From the NCBI GenBank assembly GCA_003019595.1, contig NEXD01000004.1, positions 1 through 48,402 of the forward strand: a stretch of DNA of 48,402 nucleotides, given 5' to 3'. The notes under the pieces were generated by a model. That model saw nothing but the letters and a program-made list of their open reading frames with translations, was not told where the DNA came from and searched no databases. The translations under genes and the position numbers were made by a program. This stretch comes from Candidatus Marsarchaeota G1 archaeon BE_D. GTDB taxonomy: Archaea > Thermoproteota > Thermoprotei_A > Marsarchaeales > Marsarchaeaceae. Positions 33,747-42,247 of the stretch are shown piece by piece. Position 1 is the stretch's first letter. Each line of letters begins with the position of its first letter.

Positions 33747-36224
33747 TTATGATCCCATGAAAAATGACTCGAGTGTTCTTTCTCCCATTACCTCATCGAA
33801 TTCTAAACCCAGTGCGTCAAGAACTTGTTCGAAAGTGGATCGAAGAAGCTCAATGTACTTATTTGTGTCTATATCTTCTGGTTTTGCAAGTTCGACTGGG
33901 AGAACACCGTCCCGCGTTTTTACGTACTGAATAACATCACCCGCAAACACTTTTTTGTGAAGTTTGGCCTCAAGAATTCTTGCTGCCTTTATGTGCTGCG
34001 GGGTGTTCTTTGTGTATTTTTCAGGATTCTTGTTGAGCATTACACTTATTGCCAAATCTTTTGTGTCAAACTTTCTAGTCTTTATTGTAAGATAAGTTGA
34101 CCGAAGTATTTCGCGGATCTTGGCCTTTGCATCTTGAAATTCTTGAGGAGACTTTACGTTGCTAAGTTCAGCGAGAGCCTGTTGGAAAGTGCGCTGAATG
34201 AGCGGTGGGGTGTTTCGCTTTTTGCCAAGTAAACCCTTTATTTCAACGCTTCCATCTGGTTTTACGCCAAAGTAGTTCTTTTTCCTTTCGCTAAAAGCTA
34301 CATATCTGAACACTTTGTCCACATCTAGGTCAACTTTGAGCTCCTGTCTTGCCCAGCCTACCAATTCATCAATTTGGTTTTTTGTTGGATTCAAAACAAA
34401 AAGCGAATCAGTGTCACCATAAAGAACGTTCATGCCAAGCTCCTGTGCTTTGCTGATTGTAGAAGTGATCACGTATCTTGCCATTGCAGCGGTGCTTTCT
34501 GCAACGGGTAAGCAGTAAAATGGAAAAGTATCAGCGCCAAACACACCATAAGAGGCGTTAACGAAAACTTTGAGCGCTCTTTGGGCAACGTCATACCACG
34601 ATCTGTATTCATTTGACAGACTAGCGTCTTTTGATTTCGGTTTGAACCATAACACCCTAAGGTCTCTAAAGAGCCCGACTAGCTCAGAAGCCACACCCTT
34701 TCGCTTTTTGCAAACCCAGTGGTTCGTCTCAGGCACAAGGTTATCCCTACACTCTTCATGCGGACATCTCACTGTTTCATAGCTTAAGTTATACTCTTTA
34801 AGTATAGAAGGATAAAGAGACGCAAAGTCAAGAACCACCACATTAAAGTAAACTCCAGTTTTTGGATTTATCACAATCGCTCCTTTGTACTTTTTGCCTT
34901 TGATCACAGCCGTTGTTGAGGCGATGCTTTTTCTTTGCGTAATGTCTTCAGGGTTGGGAATGAGGTAATTTCTTTCTCTGTGTATCGCATACATCAAGTT
35001 CTTTATCCAAGTTGAAACGCCTGTCCTTACAAGATCGTCCATGCCTGTCCTTGAAGTTCTCATCATGAGAACTATTAACTTCATCACTAGGCTGTCGTTG
35101 AAGCTTGTGAGTTCGTAAGTGATTTGCGCATCTCTAAAACAGTAGTTGGCTAGCTCATAAGGAGTAAGGTTGGTTATGAACTTTCCACCCAAGTCAACCT
35201 TTGATTTACCAAGTAGAACGGATGATATTACATCCAAATTGAACTCTTTGTACTTGCCATCGAAAGCGTAAATTTGAACCGCCTTGTTTTTAAAGAAGTG
35301 GTAAAGGTCCAAGTGAATACCAGTGGAAAGTCTTGCTTCTCTATGTCCCAAAACGATCGGAATTTGTGACTTCGGAATTCCAAGCTTTAAAGCTCTGTGA
35401 TAGAGGTATTTGAAATCGAAGTTATCACCGTTAAAGGTGAGCACAATTGGGTACATAGCAAGAATTTTGAAGCACTGTCTAAGCATTTCAACTTCGTCTG
35501 TAAAGAAATCCACCTGTAGGTCGTTTGGCATGTCCTTAACGTCACCAGGCTCCGAGTCGTTTCTCATCAAAACAAAGGCTTTCTTGAGACCGTCACTACC
35601 GCAAAAAGAAATTGCGATCACTCTTTCGTTTGCTTCCTCTACGTTGGGCAAACGCCCTTCTATTGTTTCTACCTCAATGTCCAGTGCAACGCGTTTAAAG
35701 TTTGGTGCGGGTTCTGAAAGAACGTTGAACCAAGCCAAAATTGTGTCTGTGCTTGTGCCGCTTTCCGAGAAAACTTCCATAACTTGTTTGATATTTTCTG
35801 ATGATTTTGGTGCTACCGGAATCAAATTCCCGTTGCTGATCTTATACACAGCACCTGGTATAAGCGCCCTATCATACATAAAAGAATTTGCGTAACGTAT
35901 TCTTGCTTCCCATGCCGCTGGAAGCTTTTCTCGAAGGCTGTGCGCCCTCCCTCCAATAGTCAAAGGATCCTTTGCGATCACTTTTGTCATTTTTACAAAT
36001 TTGTCATCAAGAGCGTGATACTTATTTACGTATTCAAGCCTTAAAATAGAAGGGTTGCCAGCTATTTCTGGAAGCTGTTTTAATTTGTCTATCGGTATAT
36101 CAGTAAGCAAATAAGGACGATGGTTTGTGTTGTCGTACCATGCAAAAAGCTTCTCACTCTTTTTTTCGTACAAAAGCGCCACCGCTTTTTCGGCATTTCC
36201 ATCGTAAATAACCGTCAAAAGCAC
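33747..36224 (-). CDS. polB1: DNA polymerase, family B, PolB1/Dpo1 type
   Basis: 825 residues from GTG 36224, the first start in this frame. It is the replicative B-family polymerase: Exo I VALDIEVET, Exo II LTFNGDNFDFKYLYHRAL, Exo III YCFRDAQITYEL; motif A VVLDFASLYPSILKEYNLSYETV; motif B ALKVFVNASYGVFGA; motif C YGDTDSLFV. Sequence along the protein closely resembles Sulfolobus Dpo1, including the end STFEQVLDALGLEFDEV. A CPHEEC...CKK insert follows motif A. The frame continues 40 codons upstream without a start codon and encodes SIPVRLETPSELDDS, which fits the Dpo1 N-terminus. The intact N-terminus therefore probably needs a frameshift from the frame at 36343. Confidence 0.96.
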   Translation of the reverse strand: MLLTVIYDGNAEKAVALLYEKKSEKLFAWYDNTNHRPYLLTDIPIDKLKQLPEIAGNPSILRLEYVNKYHALDDKFVKMTKVIAKDPLTIGGRAHSLREKLPAAWEARIRYANSFMYDRALIPGAVYKISNGNLIPVAPKSSENIKQVMEVFSESGTSTDTILAWFNVLSEPAPNFKRVALDIEVETIEGRLPNVEEANERVIAISFCGSDGLKKAFVLMRNDSEPGDVKDMPNDLQVDFFTDEVEMLRQCFKILAMYPIVLTFNGDNFDFKYLYHRALKLGIPKSQIPIVLGHREARLSTGIHLDLYHFFKNKAVQIYAFDGKYKEFNLDVISSVLLGKSKVDLGGKFITNLTPYELANYCFRDAQITYELTSFNDSLVMKLIVLMMRTSRTGMDDLVRTGVSTWIKNLMYAIHRERNYLIPNPEDITQRKSIASTTAVIKGKKYKGAIVINPKTGVYFNVVVLDFASLYPSILKEYNLSYETVRCPHEECRDNLVPETNHWVCKKRKGVASELVGLFRDLRVLWFKPKSKDASLSNEYRSWYDVAQRALKVFVNASYGVFGADTFPFYCLPVAESTAAMARYVITSTISKAQELGMNVLYGDTDSLFVLNPTKNQIDELVGWARQELKVDLDVDKVFRYVAFSERKKNYFGVKPDGSVEIKGLLGKKRNTPPLIQRTFQQALAELSNVKSPQEFQDAKAKIREILRSTYLTIKTRKFDTKDLAISVMLNKNPEKYTKNTPQHIKAARILEAKLHKKVFAGDVIQYVKTRDGVLPVELAKPEDIDTNKYIELLRSTFEQVLDALGLEFDEVMGERTLESFFMGS

Positions 36225-36256
36225 AGAATCGTCTAACTCGCTCGGCGTTTCAAGTC

Positions 36257-36343
36257 TTACAGGTATTGAAACCTCTTCCTCCTCTTCTCCTCTTTTTCCT
36301 CTGTTTCGATTAACTCCTCCTCTATTTCCATTTCCTCTGACAT
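36257..36343 (-). other. Acidic start frame of polB1, out of frame with the polymerase
   Basis: ATG 36343 (or ATG 36331) opens a 28-codon frame (MSEEMEIEEELIETEEKEEK and on) that ends at TAA 36257. A TATA-like GTATATTAT lies at about 36351-36359. The frame is offset by one base from the polymerase frame, and they overlap across a purine-rich stretch with five A residues (36293-36297). Slippage by -1 there, or one missing base in the sequence, would fuse an acidic N-terminal tail to the polymerase. Confidence 0.5.
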
Positions 36344-36470
36344 TCTATAGAATAATATACGCAAACCATAGTTAAACTCTTTGGGTTTGCGAAAGTCCCT
36401 TCAACAGAAACCTGATTTACAAAATATCAAAAGCTTCGTCTGGAGAAGTCAGAAATAAGCTACAGCCGTC

Positions 36471-37004
36471 TTAAAAGTCCCTTCTTCTTATTTCAATTAC
36501 AAAGTACAAAATCGCAAGAAAAACCACGAAGGCAAAGCCAGCTGGTTGCTTCAAAAAGATCACCAAAAAGCCTACTAGTGGTATCACAAAAATCACTTTG
36601 CCCACTACGTCTTGTGGAGGTATTCCACTTGGCGGTTCAAGTCCAGCTTGATTGTCAGTTACGTAATTGTTGTCACCCTTTGTGACAAAACCTACGATCT
36701 GTCCGTTGACACGAGTGATGTAAACTATTCTGTGCACGATTAGGCAATCTTTGAGCGCAGGATCAGTTGAACAATAAACGATTATGTTACCAATCTTAAG
36801 CGTATTGGGGTTGACACCACTAATCACAAGTAAATCACCTTCTTTTATTGCGGGCGTCATGCTTCCACTTGTGACGGCGGCAAGCGGAACGTTTGTGTGT
36901 AACACTCTACCTAAACCGAAAACCGCAAGTAATGCGAGCACAATGCCCAAAACAAAATAAAAAACTTCTCTATTGCGGATATTACGCTCTTTTTCACGCT
37001 CCAA
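36471..37004 (-). CDS. Archaeal-type signal peptidase I
   Basis: 177 residues with an N-terminal membrane helix (about 14-34) and a C-terminal hydrophobic pair. The catalytic serine is Ser48 in TSGSMTP. The bacterial general-base lysine is replaced by His91 in IVHRIV, as in archaeal/ER-type peptidases, and Asp111 is in TKGDNN. It removes signal peptides from Sec-exported proteins on the outer face of the membrane. The start overlaps the upstream membrane protein gene by 11 nt. Confidence 0.93.
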   Translation of the reverse strand: MEREKERNIRNREVFYFVLGIVLALLAVFGLGRVLHTNVPLAAVTSGSMTPAIKEGDLLVISGVNPNTLKIGNIIVYCSTDPALKDCLIVHRIVYITRVNGQIVGFVTKGDNNYVTDNQAGLEPPSGIPPQDVVGKVIFVIPLVGFLVIFLKQPAGFAFVVFLAILYFVIEIRRRDF

Positions 37005-37341
37005 TTTTTAACCCTCCAATTATTACAACAAAGCTCGCGGTGATCACGAATGGAAGCACGTAAAGCGCGTTGTTCAGCGTATACGCGCACAAAAATCCCA
37101 TCATACAAACAACACTTACCACCAACACTTCAAAAGCGGCAATTTCTTGGATTGTATGATATTCAGAAAGAACAACCTTGTGCGCAAAAACAAGCACTAT
37201 AGAGCAAACGAAGAGAAATGCGTAAAGTGGTTCAAGAATGCCAGTAGCCGTTATCTGTTCTGTCTTAAAACTAACACTCGTTGTGAATAGAAGCGTGAGT
37301 GCCTCATAGAAGCGTAACGCCACCAAACGCTTTTGACACAC
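36994..37341 (-). CDS. Small membrane protein coupled to signal peptidase
   Basis: Up to 115 residues from GTG 37341; TTG 37326 after AGGTG is an alternative start. Three to four hydrophobic helices are present (ILEPLYAFLFVCSIVLVFA, VLVVSVVCMMGFLCAYTL, LYVLPFVITASFVVIIGGL). No family is recognised. The 11-nt overlap with the signal peptidase gene suggests joint expression and possibly a role in export (inference). Confidence 0.65.
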   Translation of the reverse strand: MCQKRLVALRFYEALTLLFTTSVSFKTEQITATGILEPLYAFLFVCSIVLVFAHKVVLSEYHTIQEIAAFEVLVVSVVCMMGFLCAYTLNNALYVLPFVITASFVVIIGGLKIGA

Positions 37342-37420
37342 CTTTTTGCTTTTTGTTTACCACTTATAGGTTTTAGTAGCTTCCCAAGCCTTAAATTGGT
37401 ATTTTGAGAACGCTTCTTTA

Positions 37421-38368
37421 ATGGACAAACTCAGAGTGGCAGTAGTGGGCGTTGGATTTTGGGGTAGAAACCATGCAAGAGTTTACTCCACTATTGAAGG
37501 AGTAGAGCTTGTAGCGGTTGTAGACACAAATGAAAGTATAGCGCAGAGCGTTGCAAAGTCGTTGAGTTGCGAGCACTTTTCGAGTATAGACGAAATGTTA
37601 AGACAAAAAAAGATTGACGCGGCGAGCGTGTGCACACCAAGTTCCACACACGCAACAGTTTCTCTTGAATTGCTAAAACACGGTGTCAATTTGTTGATCG
37701 AAAAGCCTCTCACCACAACTCTTGCCGAAGGTTTTAGACTACTTGAAGAAGTGAAAAAAAGTGGTGCGATAGTAAGTGTTGGTTTTATTGAACGTTTTAA
37801 TCCAGCAGTTAGAATAATAAAGGAATGGGTGGAAAAGGGTGCGCTAGGAAAACTCACCCTTTTTTATTCACGTAGAGTGAGCAACTGGCCAGAAAGAATT
37901 GGAGACGTTGGGGTGGTGAAGGACTTGTCAATTCACGACTTAGACTTGGCGCGCTATATAATAGGAAAGGAAGCGATAAACGTTTACGCCGTTATTGGTA
38001 AAGCGAGAAGAGGTCTGTATGAGGATTATGCAAACATTCTTGCAAGATTTGACGACTCTACGGCGTTTGTTGAGTCCAACTGGCTCACCCCGTACAAAGA
38101 GCGTCTGTTGATCGTCACTGGTTCTAATGCGACTGCGACTGCAAACTATTTGACACAAGAGGTAACCTTTGCCAATGCGGATGGCAAATTTATGCCAGTG
38201 GTAAGACCTACAGAACCTCTTAAACTAGAGCTTGAAAATTTTGTAAAGTGTGTCAAGACAAACACCCAACCTTCTCCCTCAATAGAAGATGGCTTAAAAG
38301 CCCTAGCGCTTGCGGAAGCCGCGATCGAAAGCTCAAACACAGGCTTACCAGTAAGACCTGCGTATTGA
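37421..38368 (+). CDS. Gfo/Idh/MocA family sugar oxidoreductase
   Basis: 315 residues. The Rossmann motif is VAVVGVGFWGRNHARVY; the EKP motif is in LLIEKPLTTTLAEG; the catalytic-region pattern is VVKDLSIHDLDLARYIIG. This family oxidises or reduces sugars, often UDP-activated N-acetyl sugars. Closest by memory are archaeal UDP-GlcNAc 3-dehydrogenase-like proteins. CTTAAATTGG (37390-37399) is placed for a leaderless start at ATG 37421. No sugar genes adjoin it, so the substrate is open. Confidence 0.88.
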   Translation: MDKLRVAVVGVGFWGRNHARVYSTIEGVELVAVVDTNESIAQSVAKSLSCEHFSSIDEMLRQKKIDAASVCTPSSTHATVSLELLKHGVNLLIEKPLTTTLAEGFRLLEEVKKSGAIVSVGFIERFNPAVRIIKEWVEKGALGKLTLFYSRRVSNWPERIGDVGVVKDLSIHDLDLARYIIGKEAINVYAVIGKARRGLYEDYANILARFDDSTAFVESNWLTPYKERLLIVTGSNATATANYLTQEVTFANADGKFMPVVRPTEPLKLELENFVKCVKTNTQPSPSIEDGLKALALAEAAIESSNTGLPVRPAY

Positions 38369-38478
38369 GCTCGGCTAGTCCTTTCTCATCACAACGTCCT
38401 TAACCCGGATTCCTCGTCACAGCTCAACAAACAAAAATCAACTAAAAGATATAAAGCCAACTGCAAATATAATTTAAA

Positions 38479-39261
38479 GTGTTTTATTCTGTTATTCCTG
38501 TGGTCAGTTGTGCTTTGATGCTAGGAATTGGAGCGTATCAAGACCTCAAAAAAAGGGAAATAGACGATTGGGTTTGGTTCATAGCTACTGCGGGTTTTGG
38601 TACAAACTTGTACTTACTAGAAAAACATTCTCTTCTAATAACTCCTTTACAGTGGGCTATAGAAGTGGTTGTGCTCAGCGCACTAGGCATTTCTCTTTAC
38701 TACCTTCAACTTTTTGGCGGCGCTGATGCAAAAGCGCTTTTTGCGATAGCGCTAGCTTTGCCAAGTGCGCTTCCGCCGTTTAGTTCACAAATACCTTTCT
38801 TTGGTTTAACGATTTTTGATAACGCCGTCGTGATCTCCGTGCTTTATTCATTTTCGCTTTTCTTATCAAATATTTGTAAAGCGTTGTTGTCTCCCAATTA
38901 TTTTGGGAGATATTCTCGCTCAAGCTTTTTTACAAAATTGGGTCTTGCTTTTTCTTCTTACAAAACAACACTCGGAAAGTACATCAAAGAGTCTTACAAA
39001 CTTTTTCCCTCGGAAATTCCAAAACTTAGCGAAGGAAAGGTGGTGCTCACACCTATTTTAAAAAGGATGACGATTGATGCAACTGAATTAGAAGAAAAAT
39101 ACGCAAACTTGTTGAAACAGGGTTTGCTCAACGAAAACGATGAAATTTGGGTTTCGCCAGGTATTCCATTGGTTACGTTTATGTTCCTTGGATACGTTTT
39201 AACACCTCTTTTCGGTGATCTGATTTTTAGGCTTGTGAGTGTAATCGTGTTGCACATCTGA
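38479..39261 (+). CDS. Class III prepilin/preflagellin peptidase (PibD/FlaK type)
   Basis: 260 residues from GTG 38479, with GATATAAAG about 27 nt upstream. It is an aspartic membrane protease: the first aspartate is Asp22 in YQDLKKREIDDWVW and the second is Asp83 in FGGADAKAL (the GxGD-type motif). Membrane helices surround both. A soluble segment of about 90 residues (130-220) is inserted before the last helix and is longer than in small PibD proteins. It cleaves class III signal peptides of pilins and archaellins. Confidence 0.9.
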   Translation: MFYSVIPVVSCALMLGIGAYQDLKKREIDDWVWFIATAGFGTNLYLLEKHSLLITPLQWAIEVVVLSALGISLYYLQLFGGADAKALFAIALALPSALPPFSSQIPFFGLTIFDNAVVISVLYSFSLFLSNICKALLSPNYFGRYSRSSFFTKLGLAFSSYKTTLGKYIKESYKLFPSEIPKLSEGKVVLTPILKRMTIDATELEEKYANLLKQGLLNENDEIWVSPGIPLVTFMFLGYVLTPLFGDLIFRLVSVIVLHI

Positions 39262-39270
39262 AAAAAGAAC

Positions 39271-39280
39271 ATCTTATATA
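39271..39280 (+). promoter_or_regulatory. TATA element of the spt5-ribosomal stalk operon
   Basis: ATCTTATATA is centred about 27 nt before ATG 39304, predicting a leaderless mRNA. Confidence 0.55.
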
Positions 39281-39303
39281 ATTCTTTAAAGAAGCGAATT
39301 TGA

Positions 39304-39831
39304 ATGTCGATGAGTTCGGCCGACTCACGCTTTTTTGCGTACAAAATTCGTGAAGGACAAGAAGTTAACGTTGCTCTATTCATAGATGAGGTTATACACG
39401 CTTATGAGCGTATGCAAAATAGAACCGAAGAGCAAGAGGAAGTGATAAAATCGAAACCAAAATCACTTATAGTCATTCCAAGCATGAAGGGTGTTATACT
39501 TGCCGAAACCAAAAACCCAAGAATTCTAGAGTATGTTTTGAGTGGTCAGCGTCACTATCGAGGCAGAATATTTGGAACTGTCAAGTTCGAAGAAATAGAA
39601 CCATTCATAAGACCGAAAAGCGTAATTGAAGTGCTCAACGTTGGAGACGAAATAGAAGTTGTGAGTGGTCCATTAAGAGGTAGTAGAGGTAAAGTGCTTA
39701 GAATAGACAAGACGAAGAATGAAGTGACATTCCAACCAGCAGAAGTGTCGATCCCAATGCCAATGACAATCAGTATGGATGCGGTAAAAATAGTCTCTTC
39801 CGTAAAAGAGGTGAATGCGAAGAATGGGTAA
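39304..39831 (+). CDS. spt5: Transcription elongation factor Spt5
   Basis: 175 residues (ATG 39304, or ATG 39310). The NGN domain spans about residues 10-110 (FFAYKIREGQEVNVALFIDEVI, SLIVIPSMKGVILAE) and one KOW domain follows (IEVLNVGDEIEVVSGPLRGSRGKVLRIDKTKNEVTF). With Spt4 it binds the RNA polymerase clamp and increases processivity; it can also link ribosomes to polymerase. It heads the operon for ribosomal proteins and overlaps rpl11. No secE gene precedes it here. Confidence 0.95.
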   Translation: MSMSSADSRFFAYKIREGQEVNVALFIDEVIHAYERMQNRTEEQEEVIKSKPKSLIVIPSMKGVILAETKNPRILEYVLSGQRHYRGRIFGTVKFEEIEPFIRPKSVIEVLNVGDEIEVVSGPLRGSRGKVLRIDKTKNEVTFQPAEVSIPMPMTISMDAVKIVSSVKEVNAKNG

Positions 39832-40309
39832 AGTAAGGACGTTTAAGTTTCTCGTTCCTGCTGGCAAAGCAAGCCCAGGTCCACCTATCGGTCCTGCGCT
39901 AGGCCCAACTGGTGCAAGAACTCCACAAGTGGTGCAAAAAATAAATGAACTCACAAAAAAATATGAAGGAATGAGTGTCAATGTGCTTGTGCACATCGAC
40001 CTTGAGACCAAAGAATTCAACGTCGAAGTGCTCCCTCCATCTGTGAGCTCGCTTTTACTAAAAAAAGTTGGCGCAGAAAAAGGGCCGGCAACACCTCACA
40101 CGACAAAAGTGGGAGACGTAAACTTCTCTTATATAGTAGAGCTAGCAAAACAAAATATCGATAGAATGAATACCACCTCATTAAAGAGCGCCGTAAAAAG
40201 CATTCTTGGGACGTGTAGGTCTATAGGAATCACAGTAGAAGGAAAAGACCCAAAAGAAATCTTGGCAAAAGTGGAAAGCGGAGAATTTAAGGAGCTTATT
40301 GGTGAGTGA
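39824..40309 (+). CDS. rpl11: Ribosomal protein L11 (uL11)
   Basis: 161 residues from ATG 39824, chosen over ATG 39815 because GAGGTGA (39808-39814) lies 9 nt before it. The conserved core is PAGKASPGPPIGPALGPTG, and the C-terminal RNA-binding domain includes KSAVKSILGTCRSIGITVEGKDP. It binds the GTPase centre of 23S rRNA at the base of the stalk. Its start overlaps spt5 by 8 nt. Confidence 0.97.
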   Translation: MGKVRTFKFLVPAGKASPGPPIGPALGPTGARTPQVVQKINELTKKYEGMSVNVLVHIDLETKEFNVEVLPPSVSSLLLKKVGAEKGPATPHTTKVGDVNFSYIVELAKQNIDRMNTTSLKSAVKSILGTCRSIGITVEGKDPKEILAKVESGEFKELIGE

Positions 40310-40311
40310 TA

Positions 40312-40968
40312 GTGCTCGTAAAAGAAGATATTATAGAGGCTATAAAGCAAGCAAAGAACTCTGAAAAAAGGCGCTTTATTCAGTCGATAGACTTAGAGAT
40401 AAAACTAAAGGGAATAGACGCTACGAAGCAAGAAAACACCTTTAGCGAAATTTACACCTTGCCTAAGGGTTTGGGCTCAAAAAAGCGTTCAGTTTGTATT
40501 ATCGCCGACACTCCCACGATCACCAAAGCCAGAGAATCCAACGCAGATGGTCTTTTAACAAAGGAGCAACTCGAAAGCCTTTCTGGTGATAAAAAGTCTA
40601 TTCGAAAACTCGCAAGAAAATACGATTTCTTTATAGCCGATGTGTCTTTAATGCCTCTTGTTGGTAGAATTATGGGTCAAATCCTTGGCCCACGAAATAA
40701 AATACCCGTTCCATTGCCGCCGAACGTTGATCCAAAGTCGCTTGTTGAAAAACTAAGAAACTCGGTCCGAATAAAGCTCAAAGGGCAACCTGTAGTGCGT
40801 AGTTTGGTTGGTTCTGAAGACATGAAAGAAGAGGACGTTGCGGAAAACGTGTTAGCGCTTACAGACTTTGTGATGCAAAAGATTAGAGGAGGACCTTCTT
40901 CCATACATTCGCTTGTGATAAAACTTACAATGGGTAGTCCTGTGGTTGTAAAGAGTAGGGAGGTGTGA
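40312..40968 (+). CDS. rpl1: Ribosomal protein L1 (uL1)
   Basis: 218 residues from GTG 40312, with GGTGA at 40301-40305; GTG 40306 is an alternative overlapping the rpl11 stop. Conserved segments are LPKGLGSKKRSVCIIAD, DFFIADVSLMPLVGRIMGQILGPRNKIPVPLPP and KIRGGPSSIHSLVIKLTMGSP. L1 binds the 23S rRNA stalk near the E site and in archaea also represses translation of its own operon. Confidence 0.96.
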   Translation: MLVKEDIIEAIKQAKNSEKRRFIQSIDLEIKLKGIDATKQENTFSEIYTLPKGLGSKKRSVCIIADTPTITKARESNADGLLTKEQLESLSGDKKSIRKLARKYDFFIADVSLMPLVGRIMGQILGPRNKIPVPLPPNVDPKSLVEKLRNSVRIKLKGQPVVRSLVGSEDMKEEDVAENVLALTDFVMQKIRGGPSSIHSLVIKLTMGSPVVVKSREV

Positions 40969-40973
40969 TTCGA

Positions 40974-41846
40974 ATGTCTCTTACGATTTACGCAAAAAGA
41001 AAAGAAAGAAAGAAGAAACAACTTGAGGAACTTGGAAATCTGCTTTCCAAATACTCAAACTTCGTGGTGCTGAGCATTGCTGGCGTTGAAACACCGACTT
41101 TACAAAAGTTGCGTAATTCGATACGTGGGAAGGCGGAATTAAAGGTTGTTAAAAACACGCTTTTTTCAAAAGCGCTCGATCGAACAAACCTATCAGAAGA
41201 CATCAAAACTCGCATAAAAAAGAATCTTGAACGCGAAACAGCGGTTTTGTTCACAAACTCTTCGACTTTTGAAATAGTGGCGCTTCTTGACAGGTTCAAG
41301 AAGCCTGTGTATCTTAAACCCAATAGGATTTCTCCGGTGGACGTAGTTATACCCGCTGGTGTGACGACTCTTCAACCAGGCCCATTTACGGATTCACTCA
41401 CAGCTTTAGGCGTTCCGTTCGATGTGAAAAAGAACTTGGTGTACATAAGACAAGACACGGTTGTCTTAAAAAAGGGAGAATTTGTGAACACCAGGCTAGC
41501 AGACTTATTAAGAGAAATGGGCTTAGCTCCGGTTATTTCTTCTATTAAAGCTAAGTGTGCAGTGGACGAAGGGCTTTTTATAGAGGGCGAAAAGCTCACG
41601 CTCAATCTAGAACAATACAAGAAAGAAATTGAAAGCGCCTATGAAAACGCCTTCTCTTTGGCGTTTAATTCGGCGCTTCCTGAACCAGAAGTGATGCCGT
41701 TACTTGTGACAAAGGCTTATTACGATTCGCTTTCTATCGCGGTCGAATGCGGCATAGTTAATGAACAGACAGCACCTTTGGTGTTCGCCAAAGCGCTTTC
41801 CATAGCAAACGCTTTAGATCAAGAAATAAAAAAAGCTAGCAAATAG
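40974..41846 (+). CDS. rpl10: Ribosomal protein L10 / P0 (uL10)
   Basis: 290 residues from ATG 40974, preceded by GGAGGTG (40957-40963), a full match to the archaeal anti-Shine-Dalgarno. The N-terminal rRNA-binding domain contains VVLSIAGVETPTLQKLRNSIRGKAELKVVKNTL. The C-terminal helices bind P1 dimers. The usual archaeal acidic C-terminal tail is missing; the protein ends SIANALDQEIKKASK, so only P1 carries the factor-binding tail here, unless the sequence was lost. Confidence 0.95.
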   Translation: MSLTIYAKRKERKKKQLEELGNLLSKYSNFVVLSIAGVETPTLQKLRNSIRGKAELKVVKNTLFSKALDRTNLSEDIKTRIKKNLERETAVLFTNSSTFEIVALLDRFKKPVYLKPNRISPVDVVIPAGVTTLQPGPFTDSLTALGVPFDVKKNLVYIRQDTVVLKKGEFVNTRLADLLREMGLAPVISSIKAKCAVDEGLFIEGEKLTLNLEQYKKEIESAYENAFSLAFNSALPEPEVMPLLVTKAYYDSLSIAVECGIVNEQTAPLVFAKALSIANALDQEIKKASK

Positions 41847-41853
41847 GCAACAA

Positions 41854-41862
41854 CTTAAATAA
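41854..41862 (+). promoter_or_regulatory. TATA element of the P1/L12 gene
   Basis: CTTAAATAA predicts a start of transcription near 41881-41884, giving the stalk protein gene its own promoter inside the operon. This would help make the several copies of P1 needed per ribosome. Confidence 0.6.
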
Positions 41863-41894
41863 CCGTAAGAAGCACCAAAAATGGGTGTAAAATA

Positions 41895-42206
41895 ATGCTC
41901 TATGTTTACGCAAGTCTTTTGCTACATTCTGCTGGAAAAGAGATCAACGAAGAGAACCTGAAAAGAGTTATAGAAGCCACAGGTGTAGAAGCTGATCTTG
42001 TGCAGATTAAGGCGATCGTAGCCGCTCTAAAAAACGTTAACATTGACGAAGTGATAAAGAAAGGGGTGAGCTTAGCGGCACCAGTTGCTCCTACCGCACA
42101 ACCTCAGCCACAACCTCAACAAGTAGAAGCCGCAAAACCAAAGGAGGAAAAGAAAGAGGAAGAAGAGGAAGTTTCAGCAGAAGGGTTGAGCGCTCTGTTT
42201 GGCTAA
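41895..42206 (+). CDS. rpl12: Ribosomal stalk protein P1 (archaeal L12)
   Basis: 103 residues from ATG 41895. It has the N-terminal dimerisation domain ([34 protein letters not shown]), a Pro/Gln/Ala hinge and an acidic tail ending EGLSALFG, the archaeal factor-binding motif. Directly before it is a tiny frame ATG-GGT-GTA-AAA-TAA (41881-41895) whose stop shares its last A with the start codon (TAATG); GGTG in it may act as the ribosome site. The product recruits translation factors. Confidence 0.96.
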   Translation: MLYVYASLLLHSAGKEINEENLKRVIEATGVEADLVQIKAIVAALKNVNIDEVIKKGVSLAAPVAPTAQPQPQPQQVEAAKPKEEKKEEEEEVSAEGLSALFG

Positions 42207-42230
42207 ATTTTTCGCAACACTTTTTTGTTT
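42207..42230 (+). terminator. Possible T-tract terminator after rpl12
   Basis: Two T runs (42208-42212 and 42221-42226) follow the stop codon. Archaeal termination commonly uses such tracts without a hairpin. If functional it separates the stalk genes from alaS. Confidence 0.4.
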
Positions 42231-42247
42231 CCTATCAAAATCAACTT

